NCBI GenBank assembly: GCA_040766885.1
Contig: JAXGPP010000016.1
Span: 1-64,000, forward strand
DNA: 64,000 bases
From: JAXGPP01 sp040766885
GTDB lineage: Bacteria > Planctomycetota > Planctomycetia > Pirellulales > Thermoguttaceae
Reading direction: 5' to 3'
The notes beneath the pieces are model-generated. The model ran no database searches, was not told where the DNA came from, and worked only from the letters and a program-made list of their open reading frames with translations. The position numbers were made by a program, and so were the translations under genes. Shown one piece after another: positions 10,142-20,800 of this stretch; position 1 is the first letter of the stretch; every line of letters starts with the position of its first letter.

Positions 10142-11575
10142 TCAACCTTTGGTGACGCCTGCTGGGCTGGCCGGCTTGCCCAGTTTCTTCGGCTTGCCTG
10201 TATTGGCAGGTTGCGGATTGGCACGCGGCGGCAGCGCGGCGCTCCAATCGAGCCACGCCCGGTGGAGTCGTTCGACCAGTTCGGGGCGTTCGGCGGCGAG
10301 GTCGCGAGTCTCTCCGATGTCGGTGGCAAGATCGAACAACTGCCACTTCTTCGGACCGGCATTGATGAGAAGCTTCCAGTCCCCCGATCGCACGGCGCCT
10401 TGTTCGTCCTTCTTCCAGAACAGGATGTCGTGCGGCGCGGCGGGCTGTTCGCCAAGAAGATGGGGCAACAGGTTCACCCCGTCAAGTTTCGTGCCTTCGG
10501 GCACGGGTGCGCCGGCCGCGGCCAGGAACGTCGGATACAGGTCCATCGTGCTGGCCATCTGGCGGTAGACCTCGCCCGCCTTCAGCCGTGCGGGCCAGCG
10601 TAGGATGAACGGCTCGCGGATGCCTCCCTCGAAGAACTGTGCCTTGTGGCCGTTGAGTGGTCCGGCGGAGCCGACCAGGACTGCGCTCGGCCAGTGCTCG
10701 GGCCAGACGACGATTCTCGGGCTTCCCATGGCTGGGCCGTTGTCGCTGGTGAATACAACGAGCGTGTCTTCGGCCAGTCCGCTCGTCTTCAGTGCCTCCA
10801 GCACGCGGCCGATACTCTCGTCGAGCGACGCGACCATCGCCGCGTAGTAGTCCAGCGGCTCCGGCTTGATATGGTCAAAGCGCCCGCGTTCCGCCGCCTT
10901 GCCATGCCACGGACTGTGAACGGCATTGAAGGCGAGATAGAGGAAGAACGGCTCGCCGCGATGCTTCTCGATGAACTCGACAGCGTGGCGGCCGATCCGG
11001 TCGGTTAGGTATTCTTCGCCGGGCCGCTCCGGGCCCCAGACACCCTGCACCTTGCTCGAGGCAAACTCCGTCGGACTATCGACGCCGACATAGTGCCCGT
11101 CCTGGTTGGGGAAGTAGTCTGCCTCCCAATCGATCAAGTCGTAGACCTCATCGAAGCACTCTCGCGCATCGACCGGTATGTTCCACTTGCCAATGTGCCC
11201 GGTGCGGTAGCCGGCGGCTTTGAGGCCCTGAGGCAGCAGTCGGTGTTCGCCGACCGTGTATTTCCGCCGGTCCTCGTTCCACTGCATCCCGAACCGCTGA
11301 TTGTAGGCACCGGTCATGATGCCGCAGCGGCTCGGCGCGCAGACGGGCGAAGTGACGTAGCCGTCGGTGCACCGCACGCCATCGCGGGCGAGCGAATCGA
11401 TGGCCGGCGTTGGCACCAACTCTCCGCCGTAACAACCGACGTCGCCGTAACCGAGGTCATCGGCGAAGATGAGGACGATATTGGGCCGTTCCGCGCCGAG
11501 CGACACCGTGACGACTCCCAAGCTGATAATCACCATAATCGCGAGCCAGAGGGCCGCAGCAACTCGACAATTCAT
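10142..11575 (-). CDS. Sulfatase (formylglycine-dependent), exported
   Basis: An arylsulfatase-family enzyme that removes sulfate esters, most likely from glycans. The 477-residue protein has a signal peptide (to about residue 27), the metal-binding start NIVLIFADDLGYGDVGCYG, and the sulfatase signature with CAPSR, whose Cys is converted to formylglycine. It also has GHIGKWNI, the FTSDNGPAMGS segment and the C-terminal LYDL-like WQLFDLATDIGETRDLA. The C-terminal tail is Pro/Lys-rich. It lies downstream of the esterase and PQQ genes in the same direction, consistent with a degradative operon. The exact sulfated substrate cannot be deduced. Confidence 0.95.
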   Translation of the reverse strand: MNCRVAAALWLAIMVIISLGVVTVSLGAERPNIVLIFADDLGYGDVGCYGGELVPTPAIDSLARDGVRCTDGYVTSPVCAPSRCGIMTGAYNQRFGMQWNEDRRKYTVGEHRLLPQGLKAAGYRTGHIGKWNIPVDARECFDEVYDLIDWEADYFPNQDGHYVGVDSPTEFASSKVQGVWGPERPGEEYLTDRIGRHAVEFIEKHRGEPFFLYLAFNAVHSPWHGKAAERGRFDHIKPEPLDYYAAMVASLDESIGRVLEALKTSGLAEDTLVVFTSDNGPAMGSPRIVVWPEHWPSAVLVGSAGPLNGHKAQFFEGGIREPFILRWPARLKAGEVYRQMASTMDLYPTFLAAAGAPVPEGTKLDGVNLLPHLLGEQPAAPHDILFWKKDEQGAVRSGDWKLLINAGPKKWQLFDLATDIGETRDLAAERPELVERLHRAWLDWSAALPPRANPQPANTGKPKKLGKPASPAGVTKG

Positions 11576-11669
11576 GGTTCATCCACCATTTCTGGAACAT
11601 GCCGGAAAAAGCGCTTTCGCCGGACAGCCATCGAACCTCGCGAGTTTCCGTCGGCATGAGGATGTTCGT

Positions 11670-13697
11670 TCACGGTGTTTCCGCGTGGCCAGGTCCCGTG
11701 GCCTGCAATTCTTCCGCTGGCTGCGAGACGAACTTCTCGCCCAGCGAGGCAGTCAGGTCGGGCAAATCATACACCCGAAGGGCGCCGTGGACGATGTCTC
11801 GTGCGGGAACCTCGGTCAGCTTGCCGTGGATCACGCTGGACCACGAGGGGAGCGATCCTTCGATGGCTACCGACTCGAACAGTTCCGGCGAGGTGGCGGC
11901 CGCATGCAACGCCGGGATGCCAACATGCCCTACCGCGACAAGCCGGACCGGAGAACCGCCGGAGATCTGCGACTGTGCGTACTTGGCGCACGCCAGGATG
12001 TCTTCCGCCCGGACGCCGACGTAGGACCGGCCCAAGAGATAGGCGGTGAAGACTTCCTTCCATTCGTTACCGGCCGGCGTTGTCTGACCCGTGCCGCGGA
12101 GATCGACCGCCAGCACCTGGTGGCCCTGCTTCACAAGCCGGGCGATAGAGCCGTCGGGACCGGCGTCGGCCGTCTTGCCGTCCTGGTGAAAGTAGATCGC
12201 CACTCGGCCCGTTTCCGGTTGCGCGGAGACGAAGAGCAGGGCCGCGAGCGAGACGCCTTCTTCCGGCGAGATCACCAGCCGCTCGATGCGGCAATCGGGC
12301 CGCTCGACCGGGTCGAGCTTCTCCACCTTCGGCTCCCCAATCTCATCGGGCGTGCGGATGCCGGCTAACTGGCGGACCTCCGCCATGAGCGCAGCCCGGT
12401 CGCCGCTCTTCCACTGCTCGGCCCGCTGGGGAGCAAGCTGGTGCTCGTAGTCGATGTTCAGATCGTAGACCGAGCGGGCCTCGGGAAGCTGCATCACCTG
12501 CCCTTCAGGCGTGCACTGGTATTCCGATTCGGCCAGGAGCTTCATCTCCGGCTCTTCGATCGGCACGTCTTTGTTCAAGAGCCACCGCGATAGCCAGCGG
12601 GCGGCCCCTTCGCGCTGCAACTGGTTGTAGTTGTGCTCGGCATCGTTCTCGAGGATCGCCACCCGTTCCGCGAAGCCCATCCGCGTGTAGAGCCGATTGG
12701 CGGCGCGATAGGTCTGCCACGCGCCGTCGATGTCGAAGAAATCCTTGGTGGCGGTGCACATGAGCACCGGCCGCGGGGCGCGCATCATGATGTAGTCGGC
12801 GTGATCCATGCCGAAGGCGACCTGGCCGAAGATGTTCTGCTCGGCGTCCTGCGGGCCGATCGTGCCGAGAAGTGCCGGGAATCCGCACAGGTAGCAGCTA
12901 GGTGCGGCGGCGACGATGCGGTCGTCGAGCGCCATGAGGTAGCTGGTCTGCGTACCGCCGCCGCTGTTGCCCGTGCAGCCAATCCGCTGGGGATCGATCT
13001 CCGGGCGGGACCGGAGATAGTCGATGGCCGCCATCCCGTCCCAGATCTCGAACCGCGCCGTGTTGCGGCCCAACAGCGTGCTGCCGATGCCGACCATGCT
13101 GTGGGCTTTCGTGCCCCACACCTTCGGCCATCCCCCCTCGCCCAAGTACTGGCCGCGTTCGCCCTGGTCGATGGGATCGAAAACCACTGCGGCCATCCCA
13201 TTCAGGGCCAGCAAGGCGCCCATGGTCTGGTAGGCGTCGTGCCCCTTGGCCGCTTTGGCGTGGCCGCAGGGGATCAGCACACCCGGCCAAGGCGGCGGAG
13301 AGCGGTCGGCCGCGGGCAGGAACAGAATCGCCGTGACGAAGTGCTTGGGCTGGCTCTCGAAGATGATCTTCTCCACGCGGTAACCGTCGCGCTCGACGGT
13401 GCCAGTGACTTGCGGATTGAGCGGCACCCGTTCGGGCAGTCCGCCGATCGCGTCGAGGAACCGCGTGCGCAACTCGGCCTGGTAGGCGGCGATCTGCTCG
13501 GGCGTGGTGCGTGCCTCGTAGTCGGCCTGCCAGCGCTGGAAGGCCTCATCGGCCAGCCGCTGCCAATAGCGCTTCATCATTGTGCCCGGCTCGCCGCCGG
13601 CGATCTTCTCGACAGGCAGACTGAGCTCCTGGGCGGCGACGGCTGCAGTGGCCAGAATGAGCCCGAGCATCAACGCGAAGCGGCGCATCGTCTTCAT
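11670..13697 (-). CDS. Tandem alpha/beta hydrolase, acetylxylan-esterase-like
   Basis: An exported 675-residue protein with two alpha/beta-hydrolase domains. The first (about residues 60-390) carries the nucleophile elbow GCTGNSGGGTQ, the VFDPIDQGERGQY strand-loop, and a downstream His in AEHNYNQ; it resembles AXE7/acetylxylan esterases. The second (about residues 450-660) has DLRGTGQT but VGHVGIPAL where a GxSxG should be, so it looks catalytically dead. The start at 13697 is preceded by GGAG and opens a signal peptide (MKTMRRFALMLGLILATAAVAA). It is 43 bases from the PQQ gene and probably co-transcribed. Deacetylation of plant or algal polysaccharides is the likely role. Confidence 0.85.
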   Translation of the reverse strand: MKTMRRFALMLGLILATAAVAAQELSLPVEKIAGGEPGTMMKRYWQRLADEAFQRWQADYEARTTPEQIAAYQAELRTRFLDAIGGLPERVPLNPQVTGTVERDGYRVEKIIFESQPKHFVTAILFLPAADRSPPPWPGVLIPCGHAKAAKGHDAYQTMGALLALNGMAAVVFDPIDQGERGQYLGEGGWPKVWGTKAHSMVGIGSTLLGRNTARFEIWDGMAAIDYLRSRPEIDPQRIGCTGNSGGGTQTSYLMALDDRIVAAAPSCYLCGFPALLGTIGPQDAEQNIFGQVAFGMDHADYIMMRAPRPVLMCTATKDFFDIDGAWQTYRAANRLYTRMGFAERVAILENDAEHNYNQLQREGAARWLSRWLLNKDVPIEEPEMKLLAESEYQCTPEGQVMQLPEARSVYDLNIDYEHQLAPQRAEQWKSGDRAALMAEVRQLAGIRTPDEIGEPKVEKLDPVERPDCRIERLVISPEEGVSLAALLFVSAQPETGRVAIYFHQDGKTADAGPDGSIARLVKQGHQVLAVDLRGTGQTTPAGNEWKEVFTAYLLGRSYVGVRAEDILACAKYAQSQISGGSPVRLVAVGHVGIPALHAAATSPELFESVAIEGSLPSWSSVIHGKLTEVPARDIVHGALRVYDLPDLTASLGEKFVSQPAEELQATGPGHAETP

Positions 13698-13740
13698 CGC
13701 AGTGGCTCCACAGGTAAGGCGATCTGTTTCCGGGGGTCTG

Positions 13741-16725
13741 TCAATGCGGCTTGTCAGGTTCGAAGCAGAACATAATCCCGCTGGTTTGCGGGCAGTAGAA
13801 GATCCGGCCGTTTGTGGCAATGGCGTGGGGGCACGTGTATGACGCGAAGCCGGGACTGTTCCACAGGATCTGGCCCGTGCTGGTGTCGGTCATGTAGAGG
13901 CCGTCGATAGTGGCCGACAAGGCCAGCCCCTGACCGGTGAGGACGACCGAACCACAACCGTGCGCCGGTCCCCAGAGCTGGATACGCCGTTCGGGTGTGC
14001 CGGCCAGGGTGCCATCGTCCAGGTTCCATCGTATCGCGCCCCCCTGATACTTGTTGTTGACCGTGAAGTAGTCGCGGGCGAGCGAGACCGTATCGATGAA
14101 CCAGTGATTGCGACCTTCCTGCTGCTGCCACACGATACGACCGTCGGCCGCTGAGAGGCAAGCGAGCGGCTGCCTGTACGTGCCAGGCAGGTAGATTTTC
14201 CCGTCCTGGAAAGACGGCGTACCGGTCTGGCTGGCAAACGCTTCCGGAGTGCGCCAGACAACCCTTCCATCTCGCGGAAGGATGGCCAAGGTTTCACCGG
14301 TCGCACGGCTGCTCTCGCCGCCGCCGGTGAAGAACATAAGGCCGTCTCCGGCACAGCCGGCCGGACCGTTGAGGCAGGTGCCGCTGGTGTTGACTTTTAT
14401 CTGCCAGAGATGTCGGCCTGTAGCGGCTTCCCAGGCATCAACAACCTGCCCCCAAGACTGCTCAGTCCGGTTGGCAACCAGGTACGCGTGAAGGCTGAAA
14501 TCGCTGCTGTCGATTGCCGTATTGTGCCCTTCCAACGCAAGCACGTTCTTGCCAGGCCTGAGCAACTCGCGCCAATCGTCGATCGAGAAGCGGTCGAACC
14601 CTTCGGTTTCGTGAATCTTGACGCCGGACGCCGCGGCGCCACGACCGGCAGCGACGGCATCGCGTGCGACTTCCCGGCCGTTCAGATACGCGATGAACCC
14701 GTCGTCGTAGCTGGTCATGAGGCTGACTGCATCGATGCCGGCCAGGTCTTCCCCTGAAAACTCCTTGCGGATATAGACACGGGCGTACTTCCCTTGCATG
14801 TCGAGTTCGGTCCTGTCGTCGCCATCACCGTAGCCGAAACCGGCCGTGCCGGTCTGCCAATCGCGATCGTCGAAATCAGGCGCAGCCCAACCTTCGGGCG
14901 GATCGCTTCCGGCCAGGTACTTCCAAGCGGCATTCCGTGGAATGATCGTCCGTTCCGGTTCCGTCTGCGGGTAGTATGATCCGAAGGCCACCACGCCATC
15001 GGCGAAGACAGGCGAGGCCCGCAGGCGGTCGCCGATGCCGATCGGGTTCTCCCAGAGGATCGCGCCATTCTCACCATCGAGGCAATACATGGCGCCGATC
15101 TGATCGTCGATCTTGGGATAGCGTTGGCTGAACATTCGCGGGACAAATACCTTGCCATCGGCCAGCAGCAGTGTAGCCCGAGTCCACACCTGCTTCGGCA
15201 GCTTACGCCGCCAGCGAATGCGCCCAGTCTGCTGCTCGCGGCAGACCACCAGGCCGGCGAGCGTGCAGTACACGACGTCTTCCTCAGTAGCGCAAACGGG
15301 CTGCTTGAACAGTCCGCCGCTCGAAGCCGCCCATCGCACCTTGAAGGGAGGCTTGAGCCCCGGATCGTCGACGAAATTGGCGTTTCGCGGGCCGCCGAAA
15401 GCCGAAGGCCACCCATACCTCCGCTCGCCGGCCGGGACGACGCGGCTTCGCGGCTGATGGAGCGTCAGCCGCTCCTGCTTCGGCGGGATGGTTCGGCCGC
15501 GGCCGAGCACGTACAGGTAGCCATCATCGCCGCCGAAATGCACCCTCCCGCCCGCAATCGCCGGCGAGGAAGTGATCACGCTGCCATGCGCGGTCCGGAA
15601 GCGGAACACTTCAGTTGCTGAGGGCAGGTGGATCACAATCAATTCACCATTGAGCGTGGTGAAGACGCAGTGTTCTTGCGACAGGGCGGGCGCCGATAGC
15701 GAGGGGGTGAGGCTTCCTGACGCGGAACCGGACGGCTCGTGGTCGGCGTCGAACGATGTCCACGGGCCGGGGCCTTGGCCGGCAAAGCGGTCGGCGGTCA
15801 TCCCGAAAGCCTGCCGGGCGAAGAACGCCGTCTCCTGGCGCACGGCGGGTGAAGCCAGCACGGCCCACTGTTTCATGAGCACGTCGCGGTCGTGATGGAA
15901 CGACCCATCGCGGAGCGAAAGCCGCACAAAGGCCCCGTTCCCGTCCTTGCCCGGAAAGGCGCAATAGACGTAGTCTCCGCCGATTGCCGTCGCTACGGGC
16001 AGGTACGCGTCGCCGATCGGCTGGGCTTGCGTCCAGATATGCCGGGCGCTGGTCTGCAGATCCTCCACGCAGACGATGTCGTGACCGGCCGCAATCACCA
16101 CCCGTGTGCCGGCAACCGACACGGCTGCCGATCCGTAGTGCGCTTTGCGTTTCGGTTCCTGGCGATCGCCGTGGATGTTGTAGTGGTCCCACCTCCAACG
16201 GCGGTTGCCGTCGAGGTCCAGGCAGTGAACCACGGCATCGAGGGTTTGCAGGTAGATCGAATCGTTGGCCGTCGTAATCGCGCTGAGGATCGGCTGGCCG
16301 AACTGGATCGACCTGATCGTCCGGCCGCTGGCGGCGTCGACGATGTGCAGGTTTCCCGCGGTGGTTCCGAAAAAGACCTTTCCGGAAGCAATGCAGGGTG
16401 AAGACGTGTTCGAGCCGAAGGCAGCGTCTCCCTCGGGCGCCGTTCTCCAGACGATCCGATTCCCTTCAGGGTCGACGCAGTATGCCGTTCCCATCTGGTC
16501 CACCACGTATGCCCGCCCGTCAACCACCGCGGGCGAGGTCAGGATGGCGTCGTCGAGCTTGACCTGGGCGACGAGATCGAGAGGCGTCTCCAGCCGTTGT
16601 TGGCCCGCGTCACCCGTAAGACTGGCGGTCTTCATGAACTGCGGCCAATCGGAGGGCGAAGCAGCAATCGCTGCCGCCGAGATCGCGTGCACCAACGCGC
16701 ACAGGGCTATTCGCAGGATGCGCAT
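13741..16725 (-). CDS. Exported PQQ-like beta-propeller protein with inserted beta-sandwich
   Basis: A 994-residue secreted protein built of PQQ_2/quinoprotein-type beta-propeller repeats (for example SPAVVDGRAYVVDQMGTAYC, SPCIASGKVFFGTTAGNLH, SSPAIAGGRVHFGGDDGYLY). There appear to be two propellers. The second is interrupted by a jelly-roll segment around residues 595-750 (starting TIIPRNAAWKYLAGSDPPEGW, with YARVYIRKEF and NVLALEGHN), a carbohydrate-binding-like domain common in planctomycetes. No cofactor ligands can be assigned, so it may be a binding scaffold and not a dehydrogenase. The signal peptide is MRILRIALCALVHAISAAAIAA. It is first in the minus-strand PQQ-esterase-sulfatase block. 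Confidence 0.85.
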   Translation of the reverse strand: MRILRIALCALVHAISAAAIAASPSDWPQFMKTASLTGDAGQQRLETPLDLVAQVKLDDAILTSPAVVDGRAYVVDQMGTAYCVDPEGNRIVWRTAPEGDAAFGSNTSSPCIASGKVFFGTTAGNLHIVDAASGRTIRSIQFGQPILSAITTANDSIYLQTLDAVVHCLDLDGNRRWRWDHYNIHGDRQEPKRKAHYGSAAVSVAGTRVVIAAGHDIVCVEDLQTSARHIWTQAQPIGDAYLPVATAIGGDYVYCAFPGKDGNGAFVRLSLRDGSFHHDRDVLMKQWAVLASPAVRQETAFFARQAFGMTADRFAGQGPGPWTSFDADHEPSGSASGSLTPSLSAPALSQEHCVFTTLNGELIVIHLPSATEVFRFRTAHGSVITSSPAIAGGRVHFGGDDGYLYVLGRGRTIPPKQERLTLHQPRSRVVPAGERRYGWPSAFGGPRNANFVDDPGLKPPFKVRWAASSGGLFKQPVCATEEDVVYCTLAGLVVCREQQTGRIRWRRKLPKQVWTRATLLLADGKVFVPRMFSQRYPKIDDQIGAMYCLDGENGAILWENPIGIGDRLRASPVFADGVVAFGSYYPQTEPERTIIPRNAAWKYLAGSDPPEGWAAPDFDDRDWQTGTAGFGYGDGDDRTELDMQGKYARVYIRKEFSGEDLAGIDAVSLMTSYDDGFIAYLNGREVARDAVAAGRGAAASGVKIHETEGFDRFSIDDWRELLRPGKNVLALEGHNTAIDSSDFSLHAYLVANRTEQSWGQVVDAWEAATGRHLWQIKVNTSGTCLNGPAGCAGDGLMFFTGGGESSRATGETLAILPRDGRVVWRTPEAFASQTGTPSFQDGKIYLPGTYRQPLACLSAADGRIVWQQQEGRNHWFIDTVSLARDYFTVNNKYQGGAIRWNLDDGTLAGTPERRIQLWGPAHGCGSVVLTGQGLALSATIDGLYMTDTSTGQILWNSPGFASYTCPHAIATNGRIFYCPQTSGIMFCFEPDKPH

Positions 16726-17048
16726 GCTTGAACCTCCCGACGGTGCCTCAGCGTCTGCTTGCAGGATATGAGGCCCGCGGGAGCGGATTTCGGAACGGGC
16801 TTCCTCTCAGGGCGCGGTGAAGGAGCCATCCGGCAGGTGGTTTTTTCAGTCGCGTCGAATCGGCAAGAATGACCGCCCTCCGCATCAATCCAGCAACACA
16901 CGCCTGCTCATGTTAACGCCGCGACCACCGTCGCCGCAACCAAGAGCGGGCTGGAGCGAGGGGGCAGCTTTGATCTGCTTGACACAGGTCGAAACGCTGC
17001 AATCGAGCCGAGCGCCTTGACTTGGCGGCTCCTCGGCATTAGCCTCAA
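16726..17048. other. Divergent intergenic region
   Basis: This stretch separates the minus-strand PQQ gene from the plus-strand GntR operon and must hold the promoters for both. I see no protein-coding sequence or strong hairpin in it. Confidence 0.4.
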
Positions 17049-17078
17049 GTGGTCATATGAGTATACCAGACTGACCAC
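17049..17078. promoter_or_regulatory. Candidate GntR-family operator
   Basis: GTGGTCA (17049-17055) is the exact inverse of TGACCAC (17072-17078), enclosing a central GTATAC (17061-17066). FadR/FCD-type GntR regulators bind short palindromes of TGGTC/GACCA or GTATAC type. The site lies 18 bases before the regulator's start codon, suited to autorepression and control of the downstream genes. Confidence 0.5.
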
Positions 17079-17096
17079 GCGACAAGGGATGCGCTT

Positions 17097-17792
17097 TTGG
17101 CCACTGTCGAACTCCAGGCCATCCGCCACCGCGGCACGATGGTCGAAACAATCGCCAACGACCTGATCCGCTACATCGCCCGGAACGGACTTCGCGGCGG
17201 CGACCGGTTGCCCTCGGAACGGGAACTGGTGGGCAGGATCGGCGTCAGCCGCCTGCCGCTCCGCGAGGCGCTCTCGGTCCTCAAAGGGCTGGGCATCATC
17301 GAGGCACGGCACGGCAAAGGGATCTTCGTCAAGGAACTCGACCCGGCCGCCATCTTCAACATGCTTTCGCCGCTGCTGAAGGTGCAGGCGGGGATCGAGG
17401 TGCGGCACCTGTTCGAAGCACGGCTGATGCTGGAGCCGGGGGCCGCCGAGTTGGCGGCGTTGCACCGGACCGAGGAGCATCTGCTGGTGCTCGAAGACGA
17501 ATTGGAGGGCATGCGCGCGGCGATCCGCAGGCGGCCCGTTTACGTGACGCACGACCGGGCGTTTCACCAGGCGATTGCCCAGGCAGCGGGCAATCCGGTG
17601 CTTGTCGTCTTCATGGCCTCGCTTACCGACCTGTTGGCGGAGCTGCACGAGCAATTCCGCGACCGCATCGAGTTCCGGCAGGCAGCGATCCATGAGCACG
17701 AGGAAATCGTCGACGCCATACGTCGGCAGAACGCGGTGGGGGCCCGCGAGGCGATCGAGCGGCACCTGTCCGGGGCGCTGAAGCGGATATGA
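17097..17792 (+). CDS. GntR-family transcriptional regulator, FCD subfamily
   Basis: A 231-residue DNA-binding regulator. The N-terminal winged helix-turn-helix (about residues 15-80) has the GntR pattern GDRLPSERELVGRIGVSRLPLREALSVLKGLGIIEARHGKGIFV. The C-terminal FCD domain (about 95-225) retains metal-binding-type residues in HDRAFHQAIAQAAGN, HEHEEIVDAI and the final ERHL. FCD regulators respond to organic acids or sugar acids. Translation probably starts at TTG 17097, with AAGGGA eight bases upstream; ATG at 17139 is an alternative. It is followed after 37 bases by the first HzsA-like gene, so it is likely the local regulator. Confidence 0.92.
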   Translation: MATVELQAIRHRGTMVETIANDLIRYIARNGLRGGDRLPSERELVGRIGVSRLPLREALSVLKGLGIIEARHGKGIFVKELDPAAIFNMLSPLLKVQAGIEVRHLFEARLMLEPGAAELAALHRTEEHLLVLEDELEGMRAAIRRRPVYVTHDRAFHQAIAQAAGNPVLVVFMASLTDLLAELHEQFRDRIEFRQAAIHEHEEIVDAIRRQNAVGAREAIERHLSGALKRI

Positions 17793-17829
17793 TGGAAAGC
17801 GATTTCGTGAACGCGTTGGAGGATTCACG

Positions 17830-20800
17830 ATGACGCCGGTTTCGCTCGACCTTCGGTCGCGTTATCTCCGCAGCGCGTCGGTCGTAGCCGTATTGATGGT
17901 GGCGACAGCGGGCCGTGGATCGGACGAGTTGGCCTCGCCCGTCGCATCGGTTTACGCTCATGCTGACTCGCTGCAGCAAACGCTTCTGGAAACCCGGTCG
18001 ATCCTCGACGCCTGGCGGGTGGAGCAAACCGCCGCGCGACCGGCCGTCGCATTCGATCCCTGGTGGGTGACGGCGCCTATCGAGCCCGCCCAAGCGGATC
18101 AGCTTGTCCACGCGACCAAAGCCATCGAGCTTTCGGCCCGGGGCCTGGATGGCCAGGCAATCTGGTCCGAGCGGAAGGACCTGGCGGATGGCAAGCCGGT
18201 GAATCTGGCCAGCGGGTCGGGCGAAACGGTCGTCTGTCTGGCGCGTATGGTTCGCGCCCAGCGGGCGGTCCGCTTGTCGATCGGCATCGGCGGCGGCGAC
18301 CAGTTGGAAGTCTGGCTCAATGAAAGCAAGGTTGCGGCGGCCGACACCCGGCTGACCCACGGCCGCTATGGCTGCGACTATCGATACGACGGCACGCGAG
18401 TCGACCAGGTGCTGGTGAACCTGGATCTCGACGCCGGTGAGAGCATGCTGCTGGTGCGGCTCTTCCCGGGCAAGGAGCCTTCGTTCTATTTCTCGCCGTC
18501 GCCCGAACCCGTGCCTCGGCTTTGGGAGCAGATCCGCCGCGACTTTCCTCCGCGGCAGAACCCGCTCTTGGATCTGGTACCTGCCGACTGGTTTGCAGCG
18601 GAGGGCTGGTTCGCCGCCCGCGGCACGGAGTTGGAATGGCGATTGATCGAGAGCCTGGCCGAAGGCTGCGCGGGCGACGAAGCATCGATCCGCGCGGCAG
18701 CGGAGAACCTGAGGCAAGGCGGGGTCGGCAAGGGCGATTCGCGCTGGCTGGAACTGTGCGTCAAAGCGTCGGTGCTCGCCTCGCTCCGCCGCGATCTGAC
18801 CCGGTTGCGGGCGGCCGTGGTAGAACTCGGACAATCGCATTCGACGGACTATCCCGCTTCTGAACTGCTCGCACGGCTGGACGACTACGATGAGCGGTTG
18901 TCGCTGCAGGCTCGCGCCGAGCTCGATCCGGCCGCCGACGCGACTCGCCGCCTGATGGCCGAACTCCCCGCGATGCAGCGGGAAATGCTCGTCGATCGCA
19001 ATCCGCTGCTCCGCGACGCTGAGATTCTCTTCGTCAAGCGCCCCACGTACGACAGCAAGCACTACTACGACGATTTCCAGCACATCAGCCGCTGGGGCGG
19101 CAACCTGTGCGTGCTCTCGCTGCGAGACGGCCGCGTCCGCGAGCTTGTCCCGGAACTCGCCGGTGGAGTGTTCGATCGCTACGATCTTTCGTTCGACGCC
19201 AGGCGAATCCTCTTCGGCTACCGCCGGGCGAAGCAAGAGGGCTTTCGGATTTGGGAAATCGGAATTGACGGGGCCGGACTGCGGCAGGTGACGCATCCGC
19301 CCGCCGACGAGGAGCAGCGGATTGCGACCTACGGCCAGGTGAGTGTCGGCGACGACTTCTATGCTTCCGAGGGCTATCGCTTCTGGACAGACGACGTTCA
19401 TCCCTGCTATCTTCCCGGCGGCTCAATCTGTTTCGCATCGACGCGCTGCGAGCACGGCGTGTTGTGTACCCCGCTGCACTATCTGGCGTGCACGAACCTG
19501 TTTCGCATCGCGGCCGACGGCGGCGGCCTGCGGCCGATTTCCCGCGGCGCACTGAGCGAATTCACGCCCACGATGATGGAGGACGGACGAATCCTCTACA
19601 ACCGCTGGGAGTACGTTTACAAGGGGATCGCCGCCGTCCAGTCGCTGTGGGTGATGCGTCCCGACGGATCGGGCAGCGAGGAGTTCTACGGCGATAACGT
19701 GGCCAATCCGGGCGTGTTGTGGCAGGCCCGCCAGGTGCCCGGCCACCCGCGCCTGGCCGTCGCGATCGGCTGTGGACACGAGCCCTTGGGCATCGGGCAG
19801 GTTCTCCTGTTGGATTTGAACCGGGACAAGCGCACCCTGGAGCCGATCACGAGCCTCACGCCGGAAGTGAAGACGCAAGGGCTTCGCGGGCTCTTCCAAC
19901 TCCGCAACGGCGTGTGGCGGGAAGACCTCTACGGTCCGTTCTATTCCGATCCGTACCCCCTGTCCAACAAGTTCTTCCTCGTCTCCTGCAATCCGGAGGG
20001 ACGCTACAACGACCCTGCCGGCTACGGGATCTACCTGCTGGACGCGTTCGGCAACCAGGTGCCGATCTACCACGATCCGGACATCTCCTGCTGGCAACCG
20101 ATGCCGCTGCGGCCGCGCGAGACGCCGCATGTCCTGCCGGAAACGGCAGGTTCGGCAGGCGACGCACCCGAAATCCGAAACGGCGGCGCGACGGCGACGG
20201 TCTTTCTGAGCGACGTGTATCGCGGGTTGGAGGGGGTTGCACCCGGCGCGATCAAGTATCTTCGCGTGATGGAACAAGTGCCCAAGCCGTGGGCTGCCGA
20301 GATTGACCCTCTGCGCGGCGAGGATCGAGGCGCGGACGGGTTTGGCGGCCATCTGGCGATCAGCCACAACACCCACATCTGGGTTGCCGTGCTGCACGGG
20401 ATTGTCCCGGTCGAGAAGGACGGGTCGGCGACGTTTGAAGTGCCGGCGGGCCGGAACCTCTTCTTCCAGGCGCTCGACGGGGATTTCATGGAAGTGCAGC
20501 GGATGCGGACGTTCGTGAACTTCGAGCCGGGCGAGAAGCGATCGTGCATCGGCTGCCACGAACGTCGTACCCAGGCCCCGGAAACGCGGCTGGCGGCGGC
20601 CTTTGGCGGCGCGCCGCTGCCGCTGGCGGCCCAACCCGGCGAAACGGCGCCGCGACCGCTCTACTACCCCACCGACGTGCAGCCGATTTTCGACCGGCAC
20701 TGCATCCGCTGCCACGACGGCCGCCCGCCGGGCGAGACTGCGCAGGCCGATGATCGATCGCTCCATGCGGCGCCGGATCTCCGCGGCGAACCGACGGAGC

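Noticed and set aside
17623..19401. 592-residue minus-strand frame opposite the GntR and first HzsA-like genes
   Set aside because: Shadow frame; no ribosome site and no recognisable protein pattern.
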